Source: Lujinxingia vulgaris
GTDB taxonomy: Bacteria > Myxococcota_A > Bradymonadia > Bradymonadales > Bradymonadaceae
NCBI RefSeq assembly: GCF_007997005.1
Contig: NZ_VOSL01000054.1
Coordinates: 62,001 to 126,000, forward strand
Length of the DNA stretch: 64,000 nt
Direction: 5' to 3'
Position 1 is the stretch's first letter. Each line of letters starts with the position of its first letter. The notes under the pieces were generated by a model. It ran no database searches, had not been told where the DNA came from, and was given only the letters and a program-made list of their open reading frames with translations. The translations under genes and the position numbers were made by a program. Below, one piece after another: positions 43,095 through 50,985 of the stretch.

Positions 43095-44690
43095 ATGTCC
43101 GACAGCTCAAAGCCTTACAACCCGGTTCGCTACCTCACCGAAGACTCGCGCCCCCTCTACCTGCATTATGGCGAGGACTTTCTGACGCATAAGTTCCCGG
43201 CGGGCACCCGTGTGGTCTATGCGAACAAGCCGATGAAGCCCATCGACAACCAGGGCGCGGCCATCCGCTACGCGCTCAACCACCCGGAGGGCGACGTCAA
43301 GCCGCTCTACGCGCAGCTCAAACCGGGCATGAAGGTCACCATCGCCATCGATGACATCTCGGTGCCGCTGCCCCCGATGAAGACCCCGGACATCCGCCAG
43401 AAGGTCCTCGAGATCGTCCTGCAGATGCTCACGGACCACGGCGTCGAAGACGTCGAGATGGTCGTCGCGCTCGCGCTGCACCGCCGCATGACCGAGGGCG
43501 AGATCAAGCGCATGGTGGGGCCGGAGATTTTTAAGGAGTACTATCCCGAGCGCCTCTACAACATGGACGCCGAGGACGAAGACAACATGGTCTTCCTTGG
43601 CGAGACCGATCATGGCGAGAAGGTCCAGATCGTGCGCCGCGCCGCCGAGAGCGACCTGCTGATCTACGTCAACGTCAACTACGTGCCCATGAACGGCGGC
43701 TTCAAATCCATCGGCACCGGCCTCTCCGGCTACCAGTCGATCCAGTACCACCACAACCCGCAGACCATCCTCAAATCCGACTCCTACATGGACCCCAAAA
43801 ACAGCGCGCTCTACAGCAGCAACGAGCGCATGGGGCGGATGATCAACGAGAAGCTCAACGTCTTCCACATCGAGACGGCGCTCAACAACAAGATGTACGA
43901 CGACCAGCTTCAGTTTCTGGCCGATCCGGAAGACGACTGGTCGACGGCCGACGAGCTCAAGTTCAAGTCGATGCAGTGGACGCTCAAGCAGCTGCCGCGC
44001 GCAGCCAAGCGTAACTTCTTTCACAAGGTCCCCGCCGACTACGGCCTCGTCGGGGTGTTTGCCGGCGCCACCGAAGCCGTGCACGAGAAGACGCTCGAAA
44101 AATGCTGGCAGCAGCACGCCGTACCCGTCGAAGGCCAGTCCGACGTGGTCGTCTGGGGCATCCCCTTTGAGAGCCCCTACAACGTCAACTCCATCATGAA
44201 CCCGCTCCTGGTGCGGGTGATGGCGCTGGGCTACTTCTTCAACATGTACCGGGGCAAACCGATCGTGAAAAAGGGCGGCACGCTCATCATCACGCACCCC
44301 TGCTACGACCAGTTCGATCCGGACCACCACCCCAGCTACATCGAGTTCTTCAACCGCTGCCTGCCCGAGACCCGCTGCTCCAAGACCCTGGGCAAGCGCT
44401 GGGAGAAGGAGTTCGCCGAGAACCCCAACTACATCGAGATGTTCCGACGCGGGAACGCCTACCACGGCGTGCACCCCTTCTACATGTGGTACTGGGCCGA
44501 GAACGGCCAGCATCACGTCGGCCGCGTCGTCGTCGTTGGTGCCGAGAACGACCACGTGCCCGCGCGCATGGGCTGGCTCAGCGCCAAAACCATGGACGAG
44601 GCCCTGGAGATGGCCGCCGAGCACCACGGCCCCGACCATGACCTGACCGTGATGCACCACCCGCCCTTTGTGATCGCCGACGTTCGTTAA
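43095..44690 (+). CDS. LarA-like (DUF2088) protein in elb-like cluster
   Basis: A 531-residue protein. The N-terminal half resembles LarA: GMKVTIAIDDISVPLPPMKT is the lactate racemase pattern in which IDD-type residues bind substrate or cofactor. VEDVEMVVALALHRRMTEGE and EIFKEYYPERLYNMDAEDED follow and are characteristic. The C-terminal half (YDQFDPDHHPSYIEFFNRCL, HPFYMWYWAENGQHHVGRVV) is typical of the longer relatives found beside HAD, acyl-reductase and epimerase genes. Whether it uses a nickel pincer cofactor as LarA does cannot be told; larB, larC and larE are not in the window. AAGG six bases before the ATG. Likely acts on a hydroxy or glycerol-derived intermediate, by context. Confidence 0.82.
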   Translation: MSDSSKPYNPVRYLTEDSRPLYLHYGEDFLTHKFPAGTRVVYANKPMKPIDNQGAAIRYALNHPEGDVKPLYAQLKPGMKVTIAIDDISVPLPPMKTPDIRQKVLEIVLQMLTDHGVEDVEMVVALALHRRMTEGEIKRMVGPEIFKEYYPERLYNMDAEDEDNMVFLGETDHGEKVQIVRRAAESDLLIYVNVNYVPMNGGFKSIGTGLSGYQSIQYHHNPQTILKSDSYMDPKNSALYSSNERMGRMINEKLNVFHIETALNNKMYDDQLQFLADPEDDWSTADELKFKSMQWTLKQLPRAAKRNFFHKVPADYGLVGVFAGATEAVHEKTLEKCWQQHAVPVEGQSDVVVWGIPFESPYNVNSIMNPLLVRVMALGYFFNMYRGKPIVKKGGTLIITHPCYDQFDPDHHPSYIEFFNRCLPETRCSKTLGKRWEKEFAENPNYIEMFRRGNAYHGVHPFYMWYWAENGQHHVGRVVVVGAENDHVPARMGWLSAKTMDEALEMAAEHHGPDHDLTVMHHPPFVIADVR

Positions 44691-44810
44691 ACACGTTTAA
44701 CGGTTCTATCGCACGTTTTGACGCACGCCGTCTTTCGCTAAACGCGTTTCATCGTTCTGGAAGTTGCGCGCCCCCGAGCACGCCAGCCATTGTCGACCCA
44801 GGTTTTTGCC

Positions 44811-47800
44811 ATGACGCATACCAACGACACCCCCGCCATCAAGAATGGCGCCCCGAAAAACGGCCACGCCAACGGCGCCAACGGCTACGCGCTACCCGCC
44901 ACCCTCGATGAGCCCACCCTGGAGGGGATGCTCAAAGTCGGCGAGTCGCTCCGGGGCCGACGTATCTTGCTGACGGGCACCACCGGGTTCCTGGGCAAAG
45001 TCGTCATGGTGATGCTGCTGCGCAATCACCCCGACATCGATCAGCTTTATGTGCTCGTGCGCAGCCGCCGCACCCAGAGCGCCACCGAGCGCTTCTTTGA
45101 CGAGGTGGTGCCCTCCGGCGCGCTCGACCCGCTTCGCGAAGTCTACGGCGACGAAGGCTACCTGGAGTTTCTCAACGAGAAGGTCAGCGTGATCGACGGC
45201 GACATCTGCCGTCCCAACCTCGGCCTTGATGACGACGAAGCTCGCGCCCTCTCCTCGCAGCTCGACGTCTTCATCAACTCGGCGGGCCTGACCAACTTCA
45301 ACCCCAACCTCAAGAACGCGCTGGAGATCAACACCCTCTCCCAGCGCCTCACCCTCGACTTCCTGGCCCTCGGCGACAACCGCGCTCGCCTGATGCACGT
45401 CTCCACCTGCTTTGTGGCCGGCAACACCGAAAAACCCAGCCCGGAGATCTTCCCCGGCCCGCAGGTCTACCCCAAAGTCGACGAGCTGGGGCTGGATTAC
45501 GACCACTCCCGCGAGATCGACGACTGCCTCAAGCTCATTGAGCATTTTGAGGACATCTCCCGCGACCAGGAGCACCAGGTTCGCTTTGTGCAGGAGGCGC
45601 GCGAGTTCCTCAAAAAGCATAACCTCAACCCCGCCGACCGGGGCGCGCTGGACGCGGCCTGCGAGCGTGAGCGCGTCAAATGGGTCGACCGCACCCTGTC
45701 GATGGAAGGCCGCAAACGCGCGGCCTTCTGGGGCTGGCCGAACATCTACACCTACACAAAGAGCCTTGGTGAGCGCATCCTGGCCGACGCTGCGGCCCGC
45801 GGCGTTAAAGTCACCATTGTGCGCCCGGCGATCATCGAGAGCGCGGTGAGCTTCCCCCAGCAGGGCTGGAACGAGGGCATCAACACCACCGCCCCGATCT
45901 GCTTTATGATGTACAAGGGGCACCGCTTTGTGCCCACGCGCGAGGGCATCAACCTCGACGTCATCCCGGTCGACTTCGTCTCGGGGGCGATGCTCGCCAT
46001 CACCGCCGCGCTGCTCACCGACCAGCATCACGACGTCTATCACCTGGGCTCCTCCGACTTAAACCCAATCTCGGTGGCGCGCCTGGTGGAGCTCTCCACC
46101 CTGGGCAACCGCCGGGTCATCGACCGCGAAGTGAAGACCCCGGGCTGGAAGAAGCTCGTGCTCAAGTCGATGGACTCGGTGGTGGTCGAGCGCAAAGAGT
46201 TCGACCGGCAGTCCGCGCCGGGGCTCAAGCGCACCGTCGGCGGCATGCGCAAACTCCTCAAGAAGTTGCCCACCAAACAGCTCGGCGGTGTGGGCAAAGC
46301 CATCGAAGGCGTCAACAAGTCGCTCAAAAGCGTCGAGGCCATGGCCACGACGACCGAGAAGATCTTTGAGCTCTTCTTCCCCTTCATCTACGACAACCGC
46401 CTGACCTTTAAGGCGGGCAACATCGTAGAGCTCTCGCAGAAGCTCAGCCCGGCGGAGCGCCCGATTTACGGGAGCCGCATTCAGGACCTGGACTGGCGCG
46501 AGTACTGGATCCAGACGCATATCCCGGGCCTCGCTCGCCACAGCTACCCGGCGCTGGAAGCCAAGCTCAAAGAGCGCAACCGCGAGGTCTACACCTACGA
46601 CGACCTCGTGGAGCTCTTCGACGCCTCCACCACGAACTTCTCAAAGCGCGTGGCCCTGCAGCATCAGTCGGGCGCGATTGTGGAGCGCTACACCTACGGG
46701 GAGCTCAAAGAGCGCGCCGAGCGCGCCTGCACCGTGTTAAGCGGCGTGGGTGTCGGCCCGGGCAACACCTGCCTGCTCATCTCGGAGAACCGCCCGCAGT
46801 GGGGCATGACCTACTTCGGCATCCTGAAGACTGGCGGCATCGCCGTGCCGGTGGACTCGGCGAGCACCACCGAGCAGATCGTGAACATCGCGCGCTCCGC
46901 GCGAGCGCGGGCGATTGTACTCAGCCAGGCCGTCGATGAGCGCCTGGGCGCCGAGCTCCGAGAGACCCTCCTCAGCGAGAGCATCCCGGCGCGCACGCTG
47001 ACCTTCGCGCAGATCTACAGCCTGGGGCTGCCCGACGAGGCGCAGCTCAGCGAGACGGCCAGCGCTGCGACCAGCGACACCGCCGCCGTCGAGCTCTTGC
47101 CCGCAGAGGGCGACGACCCGCTTTTGGCCGAGCTGATGCGTGCCGAGGAGGACGGCCAGCCCCTGGCGAGCCTGATCTTCACCTCGGGCACAACCGGAGC
47201 TCCCAAGGGGGTGATGCTCACCCACCAGAACTTCGCTCACCTGCTCAACAGCCTGCAGAAGACCTTCCAGATCACCGAGCGCGACGGCTTCTTGAGTGTG
47301 CTGCCTCTGCACCACACCTTCGAGTTCGCATGCGGCTTCCTTATGCCCCTCTCGCGAGGCGCCTCCATCACCTACCTGGAGGAGGTCAACGCCGACGAGC
47401 TCACCACGGCGATGACGCATAACCGCATCACCGCCCTCATCGGCGTGCCGGCGCTGTGGCAACTTCTGCACCGCCGCATTGACCAGCGCATCAGCGACGC
47501 GCCGCCGGCCCTGCGCTTTGCGCTGGAGTCGATGCTCAAGGCCAACACCACCCTGCGCGAGACGTGGGGCGTCAACCTCGGCTCGACCTTCTTCTCGCCA
47601 GTGCACGCAGCCTTTGGCGGGCGTCTGCGCTACATGATCAGCGGCGCGGCCGCGCTCCCGGTCAACATCCTGGAGACCTTCTACGGCCTGGGCTTCAGCC
47701 TCTACGAAGGCTACGGCCTGACCGAAGCTGCGCCTGTGCTCACTGTCAACAGTCCCGAACGCGGGCTGGCGCCCGGCACCGTCGGTCGCGCCCTCGAAGG

Positions 47801-49682
47801 CATTGAGGTCGACATCAAAGACCCCAACGACGAAGGCGTTGGCGAGGTCATCGCCCGCGGACCCAACGTCATGCGCGGCTACCTGGGACGCGACGACGAG
47901 ACGGCCGCCGCCCTGCAAGACGGCTGGCTGCACACCGGTGATCTCGGCAAGTTCGACCGCCGCGGCAACCTCACCATCGTTGGTCGCGAGAAAGAAGTCA
48001 TCGTCACCGCCGGCGGCAAGAACTGCTACCCGGACGAGCTCGAAGACATCTACTCCAAATGCCCCGACGCCCTGGAGCTCTCCATCGTCGGGCTGCCCGA
48101 CGGCAAGGGCTCCGAGCGCGTGGCGTGCCTTGTGCGCCCCGATCTTCCCGAGAACGCCCGCGCCGAGCAGATCGCCACAATGCAGTCGGCCATCCGCGAG
48201 TGGATCCGCGTCGAAGGCGCGCGCGTGCCCTCCCACTCCCGGGTGCAGGTGCTGCGCTTCTGGAACGACGAGTTCCCCCGCACCGCCACCCGCAAGATCA
48301 AGCGCAAAGACGTCGTCAAGATCCTCGAGCGCCTCATGGCCGCAGAGCTCGAAGCGGTGGACCGCGGCGAGGTCGAAGACACCACCTGGAGCTGGCTCGA
48401 CAAGGTCCTCGGCAAGCTCGCCGATTACGACGCGTCGCACATCCACAACAACACCCACCTGCTCGACGACCTGGGCTTTGACAGCCTGATGTTTGTGGAG
48501 CTGGCCTCCATCCTGGAAGCCCGGGACCACCACGTCAGCGCCGAGACGCTTGCCACGATCCAGACCGTCGGCGAGCTTCAGGAGCTCCTCGATGGTGGGG
48601 CGAGCTCCACCGAGTTGGTCGTCCAACCGAAATCGGTGCTCGAACGCGTGGACTCCTACGACGTGCCCCCGGCCGTGCAGCGTATGGTCAAAGATCTGCT
48701 CTACAACGGTCAGATGAACGCCTACGAGCGCCTCTTCGACGTGGAGGTCTTCGGCCGCGCGCATATCCCCTACCACAACCCCAACGTCATCGTGGTCGCC
48801 AACCACTCCAGCCACCTGGACATGGGCCTTGTGAAGTACGCCCTGGGCGACTTCGGGCAGGATATCCGCGCGCTGGCCGCGGCCGACTACTTCTTCAAAA
48901 ACACCGCGCGTAAGACCTACTTTGGCAACTTCACCAACCTGCTTCCCGTGGAGCGCTCCGGCACCCTGGAGAGCTCGCTGGGCCGCGCGTCGGAGGCGCT
49001 GCACCGTGGCGAGATGTTGTTGATGTTCCCGGAGGGCACGCGCTCGAGAGATGGGAAGCTGCAGGCCTTCCGCCGCGGGTTGGGCTACCTGGTAGACACC
49101 CACCAGATCGACGTCTTGCCCCTGTGGATCGAAGGCACCCACCGCGCGCTTCCCAAAGGGCAGGCCCTGCCCTCGCCGACCTCGCGCAAGCTCAAGGTCA
49201 CGATTGGGCCGGTGCTCAAAGCCTCGGAGCTTCGCGCCAACATCGACGCCGAGTCGCCCACAGCCCGCTTCGACGCCATCAGCCAGCGCACCCGCGACGC
49301 GGTCGCCGCCCTGGGGCTCGCCGCCTCCGGCGGCGGCAACGCCGAGAAGGCTAAAGCTCAGGCTGACCAGCTCTCGCCAATCTTCCACGAGCTCAACACG
49401 AAGTTCGCCGAGAACCAGGTCGACAGCCCCGTGAGCTTCTACTTCAGCCTGGGCAACTTCGACTCGCACAAGTGGACGATCACCGTCGACCCGAAGACCT
49501 GCAACATCCAGAACACCAAACCCTCGGGGCACGCCGACTGCGTGGTCAAAACCTCCCCGGAGATCTTCCGCAAGATCGTCCAGGAGAGCTACGTCCCCTC
49601 GATGGAGGAGTTCATGAACGGGGTCATCAAGACCAATGACCCCGACCTGCTGATGCGCTTCTCGGCGGTCTTCCGCCTCTGA
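44811..49682 (+). CDS. elbD: ElbD-like multidomain lipid enzyme: acyl reductase, AMP ligase, ACP, acyltransferase, SCP2
   Basis: A 1,623-residue protein with five domains in line. (1) Fatty acyl reductase/male-sterility NAD-binding domain: LLTGTTGFLGKVV (Thr55 on) and Y313-x3-K317 in NIYTYTKSLGERIL. (2) Acyl-CoA-synthetase-type AMP ligase: TSGTTGAPKGVMLTHQN from T791 and YEGYGLTEAAPVL. (3) Carrier domain: LDDLGFDSLMF, Ser1225 for phosphopantetheine. (4) PlsC-like acyltransferase: NHSSHLD (H1332-x4-D1337) and FPEGTRSRDGK. (5) SCP2-like lipid-binding C terminus from about 1520. This is the architecture I know for ElbD of Myxococcus ether-lipid synthesis. It would activate, load, reduce and transfer long chains. 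The start is ATG 44811; a TTG at 44790 is in frame. Neighbours fit a single pathway. Confidence 0.88.
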   Translation: MTHTNDTPAIKNGAPKNGHANGANGYALPATLDEPTLEGMLKVGESLRGRRILLTGTTGFLGKVVMVMLLRNHPDIDQLYVLVRSRRTQSATERFFDEVVPSGALDPLREVYGDEGYLEFLNEKVSVIDGDICRPNLGLDDDEARALSSQLDVFINSAGLTNFNPNLKNALEINTLSQRLTLDFLALGDNRARLMHVSTCFVAGNTEKPSPEIFPGPQVYPKVDELGLDYDHSREIDDCLKLIEHFEDISRDQEHQVRFVQEAREFLKKHNLNPADRGALDAACERERVKWVDRTLSMEGRKRAAFWGWPNIYTYTKSLGERILADAAARGVKVTIVRPAIIESAVSFPQQGWNEGINTTAPICFMMYKGHRFVPTREGINLDVIPVDFVSGAMLAITAALLTDQHHDVYHLGSSDLNPISVARLVELSTLGNRRVIDREVKTPGWKKLVLKSMDSVVVERKEFDRQSAPGLKRTVGGMRKLLKKLPTKQLGGVGKAIEGVNKSLKSVEAMATTTEKIFELFFPFIYDNRLTFKAGNIVELSQKLSPAERPIYGSRIQDLDWREYWIQTHIPGLARHSYPALEAKLKERNREVYTYDDLVELFDASTTNFSKRVALQHQSGAIVERYTYGELKERAERACTVLSGVGVGPGNTCLLISENRPQWGMTYFGILKTGGIAVPVDSASTTEQIVNIARSARARAIVLSQAVDERLGAELRETLLSESIPARTLTFAQIYSLGLPDEAQLSETASAATSDTAAVELLPAEGDDPLLAELMRAEEDGQPLASLIFTSGTTGAPKGVMLTHQNFAHLLNSLQKTFQITERDGFLSVLPLHHTFEFACGFLMPLSRGASITYLEEVNADELTTAMTHNRITALIGVPALWQLLHRRIDQRISDAPPALRFALESMLKANTTLRETWGVNLGSTFFSPVHAAFGGRLRYMISGAAALPVNILETFYGLGFSLYEGYGLTEAAPVLTVNSPERGLAPGTVGRALEGIEVDIKDPNDEGVGEVIARGPNVMRGYLGRDDETAAALQDGWLHTGDLGKFDRRGNLTIVGREKEVIVTAGGKNCYPDELEDIYSKCPDALELSIVGLPDGKGSERVACLVRPDLPENARAEQIATMQSAIREWIRVEGARVPSHSRVQVLRFWNDEFPRTATRKIKRKDVVKILERLMAAELEAVDRGEVEDTTWSWLDKVLGKLADYDASHIHNNTHLLDDLGFDSLMFVELASILEARDHHVSAETLATIQTVGELQELLDGGASSTELVVQPKSVLERVDSYDVPPAVQRMVKDLLYNGQMNAYERLFDVEVFGRAHIPYHNPNVIVVANHSSHLDMGLVKYALGDFGQDIRALAAADYFFKNTARKTYFGNFTNLLPVERSGTLESSLGRASEALHRGEMLLMFPEGTRSRDGKLQAFRRGLGYLVDTHQIDVLPLWIEGTHRALPKGQALPSPTSRKLKVTIGPVLKASELRANIDAESPTARFDAISQRTRDAVAALGLAASGGGNAEKAKAQADQLSPIFHELNTKFAENQVDSPVSFYFSLGNFDSHKWTITVDPKTCNIQNTKPSGHADCVVKTSPEIFRKIVQESYVPSMEEFMNGVIKTNDPDLLMRFSAVFRL

Positions 49683-49704
49683 TTCGGGCGACGCCGTCGC
49701 TTTT

Positions 49705-49740
49705 AAGGCGCGGCCGCCACCTGCGGCCGCGCCTTCTTAA
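49705..49740 (+). terminator. Terminator between elbD-like gene and SDR gene
   Basis: AAGGCGCGGCCGC-n5-GCGGCCGCGCCTT followed by CTTAATTT. A perfect 13-bp stem with a poor T tract; it may attenuate rather than stop transcription into the next gene. Confidence 0.7.
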
Positions 49741-49772
49741 TTTCCGAACAAAATCAATACGATAGAGCACCC

Positions 49773-50870
49773 ATGACCACACTCATCACCGGCGGAACCG
49801 GCTTTCTGGGCCGACATCTCATCGACCAGCTTCTGGCCGCGGGCCACAGCGATCTGCGCGTGCTCACGCGTCGCCACAACGCCGAGCTTGAGGCGCTGGG
49901 CGTAGCGCAAGTCGAGGGCAGCCTCGACGATGCCGACGCGCTCAACGCCGCCGTCGAAGGTGTCAGCCGCGTCTACCACCTGGCCGGCCTTGTGGAGCGC
50001 GATCGCAGCCAGGCCCACCGCATGTACGCGCTTCACGTCGAAGGCACGCGTCGGCTCTTTGACGCGCTCATCGCCAGCGACACCGACATCGAGAAGGTGG
50101 TCGTGGCCTCGACCAGCGGCACCGTCGGGGTAAGCCGCGACGCCTCCTTTGTAGCTGACGACACCAGCCCCTACGCCGAACATGTGGTGCGCGACTGGCC
50201 CTATTACCTCTCCAAGATTTACCAGGAGCGGGTGTGTGTGGATTACCAGAAGCGCCACAACCTCCCGGTGGTCTTGATGCGCCCCACCCTGCTGCTCGGT
50301 CCAGGAGACTGGCGCGAGAGCTCCACCGGCGATGTCGTGCTTTTCATGAAACGAAAAGTTCCCGGGGTGATGCCCGGCGGGCTCTCGTTGGTCGATGTGC
50401 GCGACGCGGCCGCGGCTTTCATCGCGGCGATGGAGCGCGCGGAACCGGGCTCAAGCTATCTTCTGGGCGCGGGCAACCTGACGCTGGCGGCCTTCTTCGA
50501 TCACCTGGCCGACATCACCGGGCTGAGCGCCCCTCGCCTCCCGGTGCCCGGCAAACTCGCCAGACTCGGCGGCAAGCTGCTGGGCGCGCTGCAGGAAGCC
50601 GGCGCGCCGGCAGGCGATCTGGACGCGGCCAGCATCGAGATGGCGCGACACTTCTGGTACATCGACAGCAGCCGGGCTGAAGACGAGCTGGGCTTTGATC
50701 CGCGCCCCATCACGCTGACGCTTCGTGACACGGTGCAGTGGATCCGCGAGCATCACCCCGACTTCGCCGGCGCCCCCTCGCACCGAGAGGAGCCCCCTGC
50801 CGAGTGGGTGCCCTCGGAGACGCTTGAGTATGCCCGGGAGCTGCGCCGCAAGGCCGGCGTAGAGAGCTAA
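49773..50870 (+). CDS. Extended SDR (NAD-dependent epimerase/dehydratase), last gene of elb-like cluster
   Basis: A 365-residue protein with TLITGGTGFLGRHLIDQLL (GxxGxxG nucleotide-binding loop), VYHLAGLVERDRSQAHRMYA, an active-site STSGT segment and Y-x3-K in DWPYYLSKIYQE. MRPTLLLGPGD and SLVDVRDAAAAFIAAME are typical of 3-beta-HSD-like or dihydroflavonol-reductase-like extended SDRs. It follows the ElbD-like gene by 91 bases in the same direction and closes the cluster before a bidirectional terminator. Probable reduction or oxidation of a lipid-linked keto or hydroxy intermediate; the substrate is unknown. Confidence 0.87.
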   Translation: MTTLITGGTGFLGRHLIDQLLAAGHSDLRVLTRRHNAELEALGVAQVEGSLDDADALNAAVEGVSRVYHLAGLVERDRSQAHRMYALHVEGTRRLFDALIASDTDIEKVVVASTSGTVGVSRDASFVADDTSPYAEHVVRDWPYYLSKIYQERVCVDYQKRHNLPVVLMRPTLLLGPGDWRESSTGDVVLFMKRKVPGVMPGGLSLVDVRDAAAAFIAAMERAEPGSSYLLGAGNLTLAAFFDHLADITGLSAPRLPVPGKLARLGGKLLGALQEAGAPAGDLDAASIEMARHFWYIDSSRAEDELGFDPRPITLTLRDTVQWIREHHPDFAGAPSHREEPPAEWVPSETLEYARELRRKAGVES

Positions 50871-50908
50871 GACCGCGTTAAGTTCGTCGATACGGGACTG
50901 ACACGCAC

Positions 50909-50947
50909 AAAAAAGCGCGCCCTCCGCGATTGGAGGCGCGCTTTTTC
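50909..50947. terminator. Bidirectional terminator between convergent genes
   Basis: AAAAAAGCGCGCCCTCC-n6-GGAGGCGCGCTTTTTC. Perfect apart from one mismatch, with A and T tracts on both sides. Serves the SDR gene and the minus-strand kinase-phosphatase gene. Confidence 0.9.
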
Positions 50948-50985
50948 GCATGAGAGCGCAATCGTTTGAGGCGGCTCGTCGACGG

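Noticed and set aside
46737-49532. 931-codon minus-strand open frame inside the ElbD-like gene
   Set aside because: The plus strand has five clear domains with catalytic motifs; the antisense translation has none.
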